A stretch of 64,000 bases of DNA from Rhodeus uyekii (lineage: Eukaryota; Chordata; Actinopteri; Cypriniformes; Acheilognathidae): NCBI GenBank assembly GCA_037043235.1, contig JAWRVZ010000247.1, forward strand, positions 372,001 through 436,000, read 5' to 3'. A model generated the notes under the pieces. That model had not been told where the DNA came from. It made no database searches and worked only from the letters and a program-made list of their open reading frames with translations. Shown here in pieces: positions 50,640-61,165 of this stretch. Position numbers and translations under genes: made by a program. Each line of letters starts with the position of its first letter. Position 1 is the stretch's first letter.

Positions 50640-51886
50640 TCATTCTAAGCCAAGCTTTTCTTTTTTCTGTGAAACACAAATGGAATTTTTTTGGTGAACA
50701 CACATTCAACACACAGATACAGCAGATTTATCAGTAAATGAGGGAGAAAAACATCAATACATCAAACAGTTTTCAAATTTATTTCACATTTAAAGGCATT
50801 ACAGTTAAACACCATTGACCATATTTAATCATATTTATTTATCATTAACACAGTGAACATTTATTCTACAAGTACAATACAATACTGCATAAAAGCAATC
50901 AGTAAACAACAACTACATTCTTCATTCACTACGTCTGCATTATATAAAGATGTCTGTTATGCAGTCAATAGAAAGATATTTTCGGTTCCATAACTTCTGG
51001 AGCCTGTCTTTAATGCCTGTCAATATTAAACGTCAAATACTTCATATAGCGTTTGTGTCTCTGCCTTGAGAGGGAGTCATTTTGGTCTAAATAATTTACC
51101 TGATTTAGGCAAGATGGGAACAATTGTTTAAAGGCCCAATGAGTACGATTTTTATGCCATTTTTTTCATCATTTAATATATTTTAAAATGAATTGCATGC
51201 CATTTAGCGACACAAGACATCCAGCTTTTCTCCATATGATATTCTAATATCGATCTAGCTTACTGAAGTGTCTCGTAGCAGCCGCTGAGGGAATGCACAG
51301 AGTGATGCTAACATAACTTTCAACATACTCAAATTTACTTTTAGTGATTTTTTTTACCGTGTAAAAAAACACTGTGTTATCCCAATTTCTTTTATTATTT
51401 ATTACTTTAATAAATAAAGTAACCCGTACGAGTATGAATTCAGCATTGACGGATGTTCAGTTATAAAGCTAATGGAAGAAGGGTACAGTCATTAAACATA
51501 ACTTTACTCGTACTTTTAATCAAAACATAAACTGTAAACGAAACAAAAGGAGCAGCGACTGCGGCATAGAAGCGGAAATATAAACAGCAGCGTGTCGTGT
51601 GGCTCTGTGGCCTGCCCCGCTTCACGCCACACACTAATGAAACTTGAACACATGAGCTCAGCCTTGAAGACGAGTCACGGCGGATTGCTTTCCATCGACT
51701 CCCATGATTCCACGCTCACTGAACGAGTCTCCAAGCTACGCCTGTGCTTTGAATAAGCAACATCTTGCGGTGAAAATGACCTATTGTGGCTTTAATAAAA
51801 AAAATTCTACTGAATATTTGCATGCTGCAAAGTTTAACAAAAAAGCTTCAATGAGAAACTCATCATTGATGTTAATGCTCTGTCAC
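50640..51886. other. Probable p2ry10 3' UTR and intergenic sequence
   Basis: No coding signal. On the minus strand AATAAA occurs near 51395-51415 and at 50779-50784 (GTGAAATAAATTTG), either of which could end the transcript. Confidence 0.4.
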
Positions 51887-53650
51887 TCATTCCCTGAAGG
51901 AAGACGTGCTCTCCGTGCTCATGAGACGGCCCCTGAGCACTGAGCTGCCGTGGCTGGACAGCTGCTGCTTGAACTCAGTGGTCAGGAAGTAGTAGATGAG
52001 GGGATTGAGGCAGCAGTTAAGGCTTGCCATGCAGAGAGAAATCGGGTGGAACTGTTTAATGGCCTGACTCGCTGCACAGTTGGTTATGATGCACTGGGTC
52101 ACCATCAGATAAAGCAAGAAGTTGATGTGGTAAGGCGCGAAACAGAAGAGGAAGACGCCTGCACATACCCTAACCATGCGCAGGGTCTTTCTGGTGTTTC
52201 CAGTAGACTGTTGGTTGTGGCTCCGCTGTCGCAAAGAGTTCACTATTAAGTAAGTACAGAAGCCAATGATAATTATCGGACCAATAAATCCAAAGAGTTC
52301 AGCAGCGGTCATCATAGAAATGGCTAAACGAAAATCCAGCTTTCGCATCGGCAGGTCTTTGAAGCAGTTTCTGTTTTCCTTTCCTGATTGTTTCCTCATT
52401 AGAATGAAGGGCGAGCAGCAGAGACCCACCACCACCCACACCGCCACACTGATGCAGACGTCATAGCGGCGCTTCCAGTGCTTGGCACTGAACGGGCGCA
52501 TGAGGAAAGCACAGCGCTGAATGCTGATGCAGACCAGAAACGCAATGCTAGCGTACATGTTAAGGTATTTCAGGTAAAAGCACAGCAGACATAGCACATT
52601 GCCGAAAGGCCAGTCTTGTTGAATGTAGTAGTGAATTCGAAGAGGCAGCGACAGCACATGAGTCAGGTCAGCTACGGTCAGGTTGATCATGAAGATGACG
52701 GCCTTCGTTTTCTTGCTGTGATCGAAGAGAATATGGGGCGTTAGACGACACATGCAAATCCAATCAGACCTTGTGAAATACATCTCAGAAAACCACATGG
52801 GTCGATCAGTGCAGTCACAATTACATTCAACTGGCAATGAACGTCTTTGTGAAAGTAGAAACGTCTTATTCTGTGGCAGATCAACATATTTTCATATTAC
52901 CAGCATTACAATAGTTACAGAATTACATTTTAAATGTTAAAATGCTTCAAAGCTGAACAGAGTGACAAGAAAATACTGATAATAATGGTCATATTCTGAG
53001 GCAGATTCAAGGAAAGTTGGGTGCACACTGCACGATTTATCATAGTCCTTCACGACCTCTGCTCGTCAGACGGTACGAACATCCCACTCTGTGAGATCTC
53101 AGTGTTCAGCAGTCACACCGTACAGACGTGTTACAAACGGACGCATAGCAGTTTTACATCATCAATCAATGGTTGAGAGCTGCATTTACATGACGGGAAC
53201 GACAGCATTAGCTTTCGTTTTGATCTTGGCTTTTCTTGAAGATGGGTTTTGTGGTTTGTGGTGTTCGATCTCACAGTGGTCACGTGCGGGACTGCGCCGC
53301 TAAACTTCTGAATCTGCCAGAACTTCATCTGAAGTCAAATTTGATCGCAATGCTCATAAATTGGCTGTCGGTGAACGTGTCAAACTAGTGATCAAAGACA
53401 GATTTTGGAATCTTTTAGGATTCTCAGACCGCGTAACGTGGTCAACATCGTACCGTGTGCATCCAAATTTACGACGAAACACTGACCTTATGAATCGACA
53501 CAGCACCCAAAGAGCCAGGGTGTTGCTCAGCAGGCCCGGGATGAAGATGATCAGGTAAAAGAACGTGTAGAGTTGGTTCATGGCGGTTTCCCAGGCGGTC
53601 ATATTGGCTGAACAGGAGACGTTCAGACACGACGCATTCATGGATGTCAT
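51887..53650 (-). CDS. p2ry10: P2RY10, lysophosphatidylserine receptor, two coding exons
   Basis: Exon 1 is 53650-53487 and exon 2 is 52715-51887; the intron has GT (GTCAGT) and AG (CGATCACAG) ends and splits codon 55 (Ser) in phase 2. The 330-residue product is a lysophosphatidylserine receptor of lymphocytes. Visible: N-glycosylation sites Asn5, Asn10 and Asn16; TM1 with FIPGLLSNTLALWVL; CRFI followed by SKKTKAVIFMINLTVADL; Cys97 at TM3; CISIQRC in place of DRY; KHWKRRYDVCISVAVWVVVG; FAPYHINFLLY in TM6; LNPLIYYF in TM7; tail HGSSVLRGRLMSTES. These match P2RY10 over its whole length. Mammalian P2RY10 coding sequence is intronless, so this intron is unusual. Exon 2 reads open further upstream into the intron, but only the spliced form gives a normal TM1. 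Confidence 0.93.
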
Positions 53651-54502
53651 GCTGAAGCTTTGAGACCATTTACTGTCGCCAACACAAAATCACTGTGGAT
53701 GAGATGAAAACAACTTTGAGATTTCTTCCAAAATTAATTTGACTATTTACTTACTGCTAAAATGCAACATACACACACACGGCACAAATATACTTAAAAA
53801 AAAAATGTGTTCAAAATACTTTTTGATGATCTAAATTATACATGATAATTCAGTTATCATATTGCAACTGTACGTCGTCGCCTCCCTTCCTGTGCGAGCG
53901 TGGAGGAAGTGATGGCTGGTGGGTGTGTGTATTTCTGGCCCCACACACTACCTCTTTGTGCGCTCAACTCAACTCAGACCTTTCTTTGCTTTCAATTAAT
54001 GGATATGCCACCCTTGGCTTTGGATTGGATCGTAATTGTGGCACGTTTCATGACATTTTGGTCATTAGAGCTAGTGTAGAGCTGTGTGAGCTGTGAATCT
54101 GAGAGCACATGTTGAGCAAATGGAGGAACTCGGGTTTCACAAGCATGCAAACCTGCTCATTTATTGTTCTCTTCAGTTAGAGTCATTTTACTTCTTGTTG
54201 GTTCTAGGAGACAGTGTATTTAGTTAGTGCTGACTGCTGACATGATTCACCTTTGAAAATAATCATGAAAGAAACTTTGTGAAATGCAAATCATCAGATG
54301 ACGCAACCGTGAAAAACAACAACCACCAACTACACTAATCATACACACATATTTGCAATTCAAATTCATATCTGTATTTTCCCTGGAAGGTGAAAAGTCA
54401 GTGGCACAACGTTTGTTTAATCTAGGTATATTTCAAGCTTATCAAGAAAGGAAGAGCTAGCCAGCACAAGTGTGTTATTGTTGTGCGGTGCAGTTGTCCT
54501 AC
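53651..54502. other. Probable 5' UTR intron of p2ry10
   Basis: No coding signal or repeat with clear ends. The segment would be intronic if the upstream exon is real. Confidence 0.35.
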
Positions 54503-54680
54503 CTGTTGCCCTGAGCTGCAGTCTGCATGTGTTCGGTGCTTTCCAGTCCAGCATCGAGCAACTCTCTGCAGAAAGAGGAAGTCTTCTGAATGTGCTCTAT
54601 GATTTGTCACATTATTTTTCAGTTACACCACTAGAAGAAACAAGCTGTGACGTGTCTCAGGAAAGTGAAACTGGTTGATG
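54503..54680 (-). promoter_or_regulatory. Candidate p2ry10 non-coding first exon with PU.1-type site
   Basis: On the minus strand GGGCAACAG is followed by GTAGGA (donor), 850 bases before the p2ry10 start, and CAG acceptors exist before its ATG. The plus strand has AAAGAGGAAGT at 54572-54582, a canonical PU.1/Spi-B site; mammalian P2RY10 is a reported PU.1/Spi-B target. Exon start unknown. Confidence 0.35.
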
Positions 54681-54689
54681 TTTGCTGAT

Positions 54690-55822
54690 CTAACGGCAGT
54701 CAGTTAGTTATAAACTTGTGTAGAGTAATGAGGGGTAGGGCTAATCTAAACTCAAACAGAGAAAAACGCACATAAACAAGAAATCAAAAGGTTTTATTTA
54801 TGTTTTGTCCATTGGTTACATTTACAAATATGCCATTGACTATTATCTAAAGCAAAGTGCAGTGTGCAAGCAATGTTTATTCTGAGAATTCAAGCTTGTT
54901 AGTTTCATGCTCTACATACAGGAACATGATTGGCAAAAAATGTATTTAAAACATGTTTGGATACATTACAATTTTGTTATATAAGTCTCTTATGTTTCAA
55001 TCAAAAATAAAGTAAAAACAGTGATATTGTGAAATATTTAAAATATATATATATTTTTTTTGATAAATGTAAAAATGTACTTTATTCTTGTGATGACAAA
55101 ACAGAAGTTCATTATTCATTATATTTATTCATTTAGCAGACGCTTTTATCCAAAGCGACAAACAATTTGAGGAATACGGAAAGCGATTCATCCTGAAGAT
55201 ACAAAAGTTCATAAGAGTGCTTACAATACACATTTTCAGATATTGCTTGAGTGGTGTAAGCCTGGAGAATAGAGAGACTAAAAGAAGGTGAAAGGAAGTC
55301 ATTTTTTTGGTGGCAGTGTGCGTGTGTGTGTGTGCGTCATGTTAGGTGCTCATGAAAGAGATGAGTTCAGCTGTCTTTTGAATGTAAAAGTAATATGCTG
55401 ATTTGCTTTGGATTTATTAGTATTAGTGATGTTGAAGGCCGTTCCCTCACAGGGAACTCGAGCTGCTTCGAGGCGCTGTGGGAACGCTTTCGTGTGATTG
55501 TGTCGAATCCGTCCCCTGGCACGAGGAACATCAGAGGCGGGGGATGCCATGACCAGGAAACGGCACCGCACACCCACACCACACTGTGTGAAGTTATCGC
55601 TGTTTCTTTCATGCTTGTTAGTCTGTCACAAGCACATACTGTTTAATGAAATAAGACAAGAGTCTTAATAAGAGTATAAATATATCTTTATAAGAGTCTA
55701 ATAGTGAGCAAATGGCAATTTAGTCTCGTGTCCCTCCCTGCTCTTGCTACATTACGAGTGAGGAAACACAAGATTGTGTGGCTGACCGTGTTCATTCGTT
55801 CTTCGTTCATGCAGGCTGGGAG
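54690..55822. other. Intergenic with one interspersed repeat
   Basis: At about 55125-55265 lies a common fish repeat (TTAGCAGACGCTTTTATCCA). No gene recognised in the rest. Confidence 0.4.
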
Positions 55823-56121
55823 TGTGACATTCACCATCACCTAGGACTATCATTTTGCCCCTTGTTCACGTTGTTTTGTTTTCAGTTCCTTCAGTCACTC
55901 ATTTGTTTCCATGGCCACAGATCATCACTGATTAATCATCACAGGTGTTTGTCTTTTGGTTCATCACAGTTAGTATATTTAATCCTCCTTGTGCACTCCT
56001 TAGTTGTCAGTTATCGTTAATGTGTCGCGTGTGTATGTTTCTCAGTGTTGTTTACGTTAATAAAACTTCCTAATGGAATCTTCCGAGTCTTCTTGCCTTC
56101 GTCACACACGGATTCATAACA
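55823..56121 (+). mobile_element. Solo LTR (Gypsy-type), TSD GGGAG
   Basis: Starts TGTGACATTCACC, ends GGATTCATAACA, with GGGAG at 55818-55822 and 56122-56126. Contains AATAAAAC near 56058. Confidence 0.85.
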
Positions 56122-56129
56122 GGGAGATT

Positions 56130-56402
56130 TCGCTCCGCTCCTGCTGGATTACGGGTCACTCTGGCTCACTTACTCTTCTACAATATTATTGATCTGAGAA
56201 CTGAACTGAGGTGATGGTGAGATCACTGTTTTCTCCAGAGCTGCTGTTTACATGAATTTACTAAATCAATAACTAATTATTTTTTACAAAGGATATGAAT
56301 CAGCACTGAACTTTCTTAAACTGGACAAAACCGTCATCACTGAAAAGCTGCTTTGAAACAATCTGTATTGTATAAAGCATTGTGTAAATAAACTCGACTT
56401 GA
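56130..56402 (+). mobile_element. CR1/L2-like LINE 3' tail
   Basis: Ends GCTGCTTTGAAACAATCTGT then AAATAAACTCGACTTGA, the family tail seen at 47160-47225. Confidence 0.65.
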
Positions 56403-56889
56403 AAATAGATATATACATATATTGAATTGAAGAGGGAACTGAGCAGACGGGAGATTCCCTTTCTCTCTTGTTCCTGTGATTGCATGCAAACAAATTATGT
56501 GAAACTGTTCTAACACATTATATACAGGTGAAACTATTCTAAAGAAACTGTCATTCAGACCATGTATAATGTTTGGTTGTTTCCTGGCTGCATTCAATTT
56601 TGAAATTAAATGAAATATATGTCAGGCTCATGAGAAGTTAGATCCAGTATCTTTTTTAGCCTTTCATACAGACCGTTTTCAATTGTCTGGTTTATATTTG
56701 GCTGCATTTAATTCTGAGGAACCATACCAATAGTTCCTCTATGGCTTATCGATTGGATGAATCAGAGAAAATGACGCTTCGTCATTGAGATTTGATTCCT
56801 GCTCACATGAGAATGTAGAGTGTAGTGTACTTCTTCCAGCTCAGAGAATCACTTTGGGGAAGTTGAGATTTGACAGCAATGCAAGCACA
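56403..56889. other. Unassigned sequence left of the DIRS element
   Basis: No gene recognised. Possibly includes the left part of the DIRS-like element, but no motif allows a boundary. Confidence 0.3.
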
Positions 56890-57104
56890 TCTTTCTCCAG
56901 CTTGTTGATTTGAGTCTCTCAGCTGTAAAATGACTAAAGCTTGGGGAAACCTGAGGGGAAACCCACTTTACCTGATCAAAGTCACGCAGAAATGCCTGCA
57001 TGCCTTTGTTATGTGGAGAAAAAATGTGGTTTCTTTCCCAAAGACCTGCTGGGTGCTGCTTGTCATTGTACAACAGATACATCGCTCACGGGCTATGGGG
57101 TGAT

Positions 57105-57625
57105 TGTCACAGAGACGAACTCTGTGATTCCCTCCTCGGGCCACCAGAGGGAGCCATTGCCCGAATATTGACACACCTCACACACCCACATACACACTAC
57201 ATTTCCCAGCAATCCTCACACTGGACTGATCACACTTGCCAGCTGCACTCCATCAATATTGTTTGTCACACCACCTGTTAGTAATCACCTGGACTATAAA
57301 GGACTGCCTCACCCTTCAGTCACCGCGAAGTCTTGATTAGCCCCGGTTGTCATTTCTGAGCGTTTATATTCTGTTTTGTATCCTGTTACCGATTCTGCCT
57401 GCTTACCCGTTTTTGAACCTGTCTGCCTGCCTTTTGACCTCTGCCTGGATTTACGACCTGTGAATGTTATCCGCCTGTTCTGAACTGTCTGCCTGTTATA
57501 TCGTTTCTGATTCTGCCTGCCCTTCTGTTCCTGTTTGCCCCTGTTTGACCCTGCCTGTACGACCTCCTCTGTTATCTTCATTAAAGTACGCATATGGATC
57601 CCAGCCTGAGTGACGCTTCATTACA
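57105..57625 (+). repeat. Gypsy 5' LTR
   Basis: TGTCACAGAG to CTTCATTACA. TATAAA at 57295-57300, predicted RNA start near 57325, ATTAAA poly(A) signal at 57580-57585. Carries a 10-bp duplication (CTGTTTGCCC before CTGTTTGACC) absent from the 3' LTR. The gag ATG at 57594 is inside it. Confidence 0.95.
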
Positions 57626-58802
57626 GAAGACTTCGCCAGAACAAGATCCAGCAACTTTTTCCCACCTGTGTGCTATGATGTCTGCACAAGCCACTCAACT
57701 CGCCTCCCATCAGCATCAGCTTAATCACCTCACAAACCTAACTGAGGAACTGGTAAAGGCTCTACAGGCTATGCAGGTTTCTACTCCAGCTGCAGCACCT
57801 TCACCGCCCGCTGCAGCCGCCATTGCCCAAGTGGCAGAAGCACCGCCATTGGTGAATCCCCGTCTCTCTCTGCCTGAGAAATTTAATGGCAACCCCACTC
57901 AGTGCAAAGGCTTTCTCCTCCAGTGCTCCCTTTTCATCGGTCAACAGCCTGCCATGTATACTACCGATGCCAGCAAGATCGCCTTTGTCTGTTCTCTGTT
58001 TACTGGGAAAGCCTTGGAATGGATTACGGCGGTAAGTGGAGAGAATGAGCCCGCCTTCCCGACTTATGCATGTTTCACACAACGATTCAGGGAGGTTTTT
58101 GATCACCCCAGTGACGGGAGAGGGGCAGGTGACCGTCTCATGGAGTTAACCCAGGGAAGCAGTACAGCGGCTGAATACGCACTCACCTTTCGCACGCTAG
58201 CTGCACAAACTAACTGGGTGAACGACACGTTGAAAGTATGCTTCAGGAGAGGATTATCTCATGAGTTACAGACGGAACTGGCATGTCGCGATGAGGGGAG
58301 AAGTTTGGATCAGTTTATCGAACTCGCCATTCAGGTGGACAACCTCATCCGAGCACGCAAGGCTGGCCAGAGACGCAATGCTCGCCCCTTACAAACCACC
58401 GACCCAGGTACCCCAGAACCCATGCAGATCAACGCCTATCACTTATCAGAAGAAGAGAGAAGCCGTCGACTGACCCACCGCCTGTGTCTATACTGTGGCA
58501 GTCCCGGTCATGTACGCAACACCTGCCCAGTACGCAACCATCCAGAAAAACCCCGTCCGGTGAGTGGATCTAATCATTACAATTCAGACATGTCCGTTTC
58601 TGTACCCATAACTCTAATCCGATGTCCTTCTCCTCTCACAGTGGAAGCAATAGATGGACGACCCCTGGGCTCAGGGCGAGTGAACGCCATTACTCAACCA
58701 CTCACCATGAAAACCATTATTCAACCACTCACCATGGGATATTTCACACCGAGCAAATACAGTTCCACGTTTTACCCACCTCGACTTCCTCGATCATATT
58801 AG
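57594..58802 (+). CDS. Gypsy gag (capsid and CCHC knuckle), running into a protease remnant
   Basis: 402 codons. The first ten and a half codons (MDPSLSDASL) are inside the 5' LTR and occur again in the 3' LTR. A coiled-coil-like stretch (about 20-60) and a Pro/Ala-rich linker precede the capsid core, with LPEKFNGNPTQCKGFLLQC at about 94-112 and QFIELAIQVDNLIRAR later. The knuckle CLYCGSPGHVRNTC is at about 300-313. This is the gag type from which mammalian PEG10 and RTL genes derive. After about residue 345 the frame enters protease sequence (PLTVEAIDGRPLGSG), but the active-site Asp-Ser/Thr-Gly segment is absent, probably deleted. The end is shifted by a local duplication of TTCAACCACTCACCATG. 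Confidence 0.9.
   Translation: MDPSLSDASLQKTSPEQDPATFSHLCAMMSAQATQLASHQHQLNHLTNLTEELVKALQAMQVSTPAAAPSPPAAAAIAQVAEAPPLVNPRLSLPEKFNGNPTQCKGFLLQCSLFIGQQPAMYTTDASKIAFVCSLFTGKALEWITAVSGENEPAFPTYACFTQRFREVFDHPSDGRGAGDRLMELTQGSSTAAEYALTFRTLAAQTNWVNDTLKVCFRRGLSHELQTELACRDEGRSLDQFIELAIQVDNLIRARKAGQRRNARPLQTTDPGTPEPMQINAYHLSEEERSRRLTHRLCLYCGSPGHVRNTCPVRNHPEKPRPVSGSNHYNSDMSVSVPITLIRCPSPLTVEAIDGRPLGSGRVNAITQPLTMKTIIQPLTMGYFTPSKYSSTFYPPRLPRSY
57627..57636 (+). other. Self-priming primer-binding site
   Basis: AAGACTTCGC here is the exact complement of GCGAAGTCTT at 57325-57334, the predicted first ten bases of the RNA, 25 bases after TATAAA. This is the arrangement known from Tf1 and Sushi elements, which prime from their own RNA 5' end instead of a tRNA. 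It lies inside the gag frame. Confidence 0.75.
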
Positions 58803-61165
58803 GCCTACCATGGCTACGGTCTCACAATCCTAATATCTGTTGGAGAGAGGGCCAGATTACTCATTGGAGCCAGAATTGTCTAACTAAATGTCTATCTACA
58901 GCCACACCACTTTCTCTGGGATCCATTCAGACCAGCAAATCTTCACACACCTCTGACACTTCTCTTGACCTTCAACTCCCTGAGGAGTATCAGGACTTGT
59001 CTCTGGCGTTCAGCAAGGTACGTGCCTCTCAATTACCACCCCATCGCTCATATGACTGTGCAATTGATCTCATCCCAGGAGTTACACCACCCAGAGGCCG
59101 TATCTTCCCACTCTCTCAACCAGAGTCTGAATCCATGAAGAAATACATTGAGGAGGAACTGGAAAAGGGCTTCATACGCCCATCAACATCTCCTGCGTCA
59201 GCGGGTTTCTTCTTTGTGAGTAAGAAAGACGGAGGTCTCCGTCCCTGTATTGATTACCGTGGTCTTAATGATATAACTGTCAAGTTCCGCTATCCCCTGC
59301 CTCTGGTTCCTGCAGCACTGGAACAGCTTCGCACGGCCAAAGTCTTCACCAAGCTCGACTTACGCAGTGCGTATAACCTGATCCGCATCAGGGAAGGGGA
59401 CGAGTGGAAAACCGCCTTTTCTACTGCCACTGGGCACTATGAGTACCTAGTTATGCCTTTTGGGTTGGTCAATAGTCCGTCTGTCTTCCAGGCTTTCATC
59501 AATGATGTGTTCAGGGACATGCTTAACCGTTTTGTTATTGTCTACATAGATGATATCCTGATCTACTCAGATACCATGAAGGAACACATCCAGCAGGTCA
59601 GGCAGGTCCTCCAAAGACTAATCCAGTACAAGCTATATGCCAAGACAGAGAAGTGCGAATTTCACAAGACCTCCATCTCATTCCTGGGATACATTATCAG
59701 TCACGAGGGTGTCACCATGGATGAGAAAAAGGTCAACACCATTCTTAACTGGCCGCAACCCAAAACCCTCAAGGAGATGCAACGGTTCCTCGGTTTCTCC
59801 AACTTCTACAGACGTTTTATTCGCAACTTCAGTACCATCGCTTGTCCGCTCACCAGCATGGTCAAGAAAGGTCAGCATCAACTCAAGTGGACATCCACTG
59901 CCCTTAATGCCTTCCAACAACTCAAGGAACGCTACACCTCCGCACCCATCCTGCACCATCCTGACCCGTCACTCCCGTTCACAGTCGAGGTGGATGCATC
60001 CAGCACTGGCCTAGGAGCTGTCCTCTCACAACGCCAAGGTAATCCACCTAAACTGTACCCCTGTGTTTACTATTCCAGAAAACTCACATCCGCAGAACGT
60101 AACTACGATGTCGGTGACCGGGAGCTGTTGGCTATGAAGGCAGCGTTTGAGGAGTGGAACCACTGGCTGGAGGGAACTACACACCCATTTGTCGTCTACA
60201 CCGACCATAAGAACCTTGAATACCTCCGAGCCGCAAAGAGACTAAACCCCCGCCAGGCTCGATGGTCCCTTTTCTTCTCCCGCTTCAACTTCACTGTAAC
60301 ATACCGTCCTGGATCTAAGAATGTCAAAGCAGATGCTTTATCTCACCAGTTTGAAGGCGAGCAGGAAAACAAGACCCCTGAGACTGTATTACCTGCCTCC
60401 CTTGTTGTCGCACCCGTACAGTGGGATATTATGACAGAACTGGAACAAGCCAATGTCGATCTTGAAATCCCACCTGACTGTCCACCGGAGAGGACCTTCG
60501 TGCCGCCGGCACTGCGCAAACGGGTAATGGAGATGGTCCACAGTTCACCTGCAACTGGTCATCCTGGCATCACCGCATCCATCCAAGTTATGAAGAATCG
60601 CTTCTGGTGGCCATCACTATCCACGGACCTCACACAGTTCCTCAAAACCTGCCCGGTCTGTAACATAAATAAACCGTCTCACCAACTCCCCGCTGGATTA
60701 CTGCATCCTCTGCCTATACCTCAGCGCCCGTGGTCACACATCGCTATCGATTTCATCACTGACCTCCCTGTATCCAATGGCAATACTACCATACTCACTG
60801 TAGTGGACCGTTTCTTTAAGGCTTGTCGACTAATCCCTTTACCCAAGCTACCCACTGCCATGCAGACCGCCGAACACCTATGTCAATGGGTCTTCCGTCT
60901 CTATGGCTTACCAGAAGACATTGTATCTGACCGCGGTTCCCAGTTTACCTCACGTCTTTGGTCCGCCTTCTGTCAAGCGTTAAATATCAACGTCAGTCTC
61001 ACATCCGGCTATCACCCCCAGTCTAATGGTCAGACCGAACGTCTGAATCAGGAACTCACCCGCTTCCTTCGGTCTTATTGCAACCACAACCAAGATGACT
61101 GGTCTAAATATCTCCTTTGGGCAGAATACGCCCAGAACTCTTTACCAAACCAGCGACCGGATTAA
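58622..61165 (+). CDS. Gypsy pol: RT, RNase H, integrase (broken at both ends)
   Basis: Real homology starts near 58738 (FHTEQIQFHVLP), after the duplication that shifts it out of the gag frame; the first 40 residues are spurious. RT: FFFVSKKDGGLRPCIDYRGL, then FTKLDLRSAYN and VIVYIDDILIYSD (YIDD at 308-311). RNase H: VEVDASSTGLGAV (Asp458) and VYTDHKNLEYL. Integrase: GHPG and CPVCN zinc-binding residues (about 645-680), then Asp710, Asp770 and Glu806 (D-x35-E). One base is missing near 61146, ending the frame at 61165. No read-through product is expected without frameshifting. Confidence 0.93.
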   Translation: MSFSSHSGSNRWTTPGLRASERHYSTTHHENHYSTTHHGIFHTEQIQFHVLPTSTSSIILGLPWLRSHNPNICWREGQITHWSQNCLTKCLSTATPLSLGSIQTSKSSHTSDTSLDLQLPEEYQDLSLAFSKVRASQLPPHRSYDCAIDLIPGVTPPRGRIFPLSQPESESMKKYIEEELEKGFIRPSTSPASAGFFFVSKKDGGLRPCIDYRGLNDITVKFRYPLPLVPAALEQLRTAKVFTKLDLRSAYNLIRIREGDEWKTAFSTATGHYEYLVMPFGLVNSPSVFQAFINDVFRDMLNRFVIVYIDDILIYSDTMKEHIQQVRQVLQRLIQYKLYAKTEKCEFHKTSISFLGYIISHEGVTMDEKKVNTILNWPQPKTLKEMQRFLGFSNFYRRFIRNFSTIACPLTSMVKKGQHQLKWTSTALNAFQQLKERYTSAPILHHPDPSLPFTVEVDASSTGLGAVLSQRQGNPPKLYPCVYYSRKLTSAERNYDVGDRELLAMKAAFEEWNHWLEGTTHPFVVYTDHKNLEYLRAAKRLNPRQARWSLFFSRFNFTVTYRPGSKNVKADALSHQFEGEQENKTPETVLPASLVVAPVQWDIMTELEQANVDLEIPPDCPPERTFVPPALRKRVMEMVHSSPATGHPGITASIQVMKNRFWWPSLSTDLTQFLKTCPVCNINKPSHQLPAGLLHPLPIPQRPWSHIAIDFITDLPVSNGNTTILTVVDRFFKACRLIPLPKLPTAMQTAEHLCQWVFRLYGLPEDIVSDRGSQFTSRLWSAFCQALNINVSLTSGYHPQSNGQTERLNQELTRFLRSYCNHNQDDWSKYLLWAEYAQNSLPNQRPD

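Noticed and set aside
52716..52837. An alternative p2ry10 start inside the intron
   Set aside because: The in-frame extension has no TM1-like sequence; splicing at 52715 gives the conserved loop.
54472..54678. A 68-codon open frame starting with a signal-peptide-like stretch
   Set aside because: No homology recognised; the segment fits better as a minus-strand non-coding exon of p2ry10.
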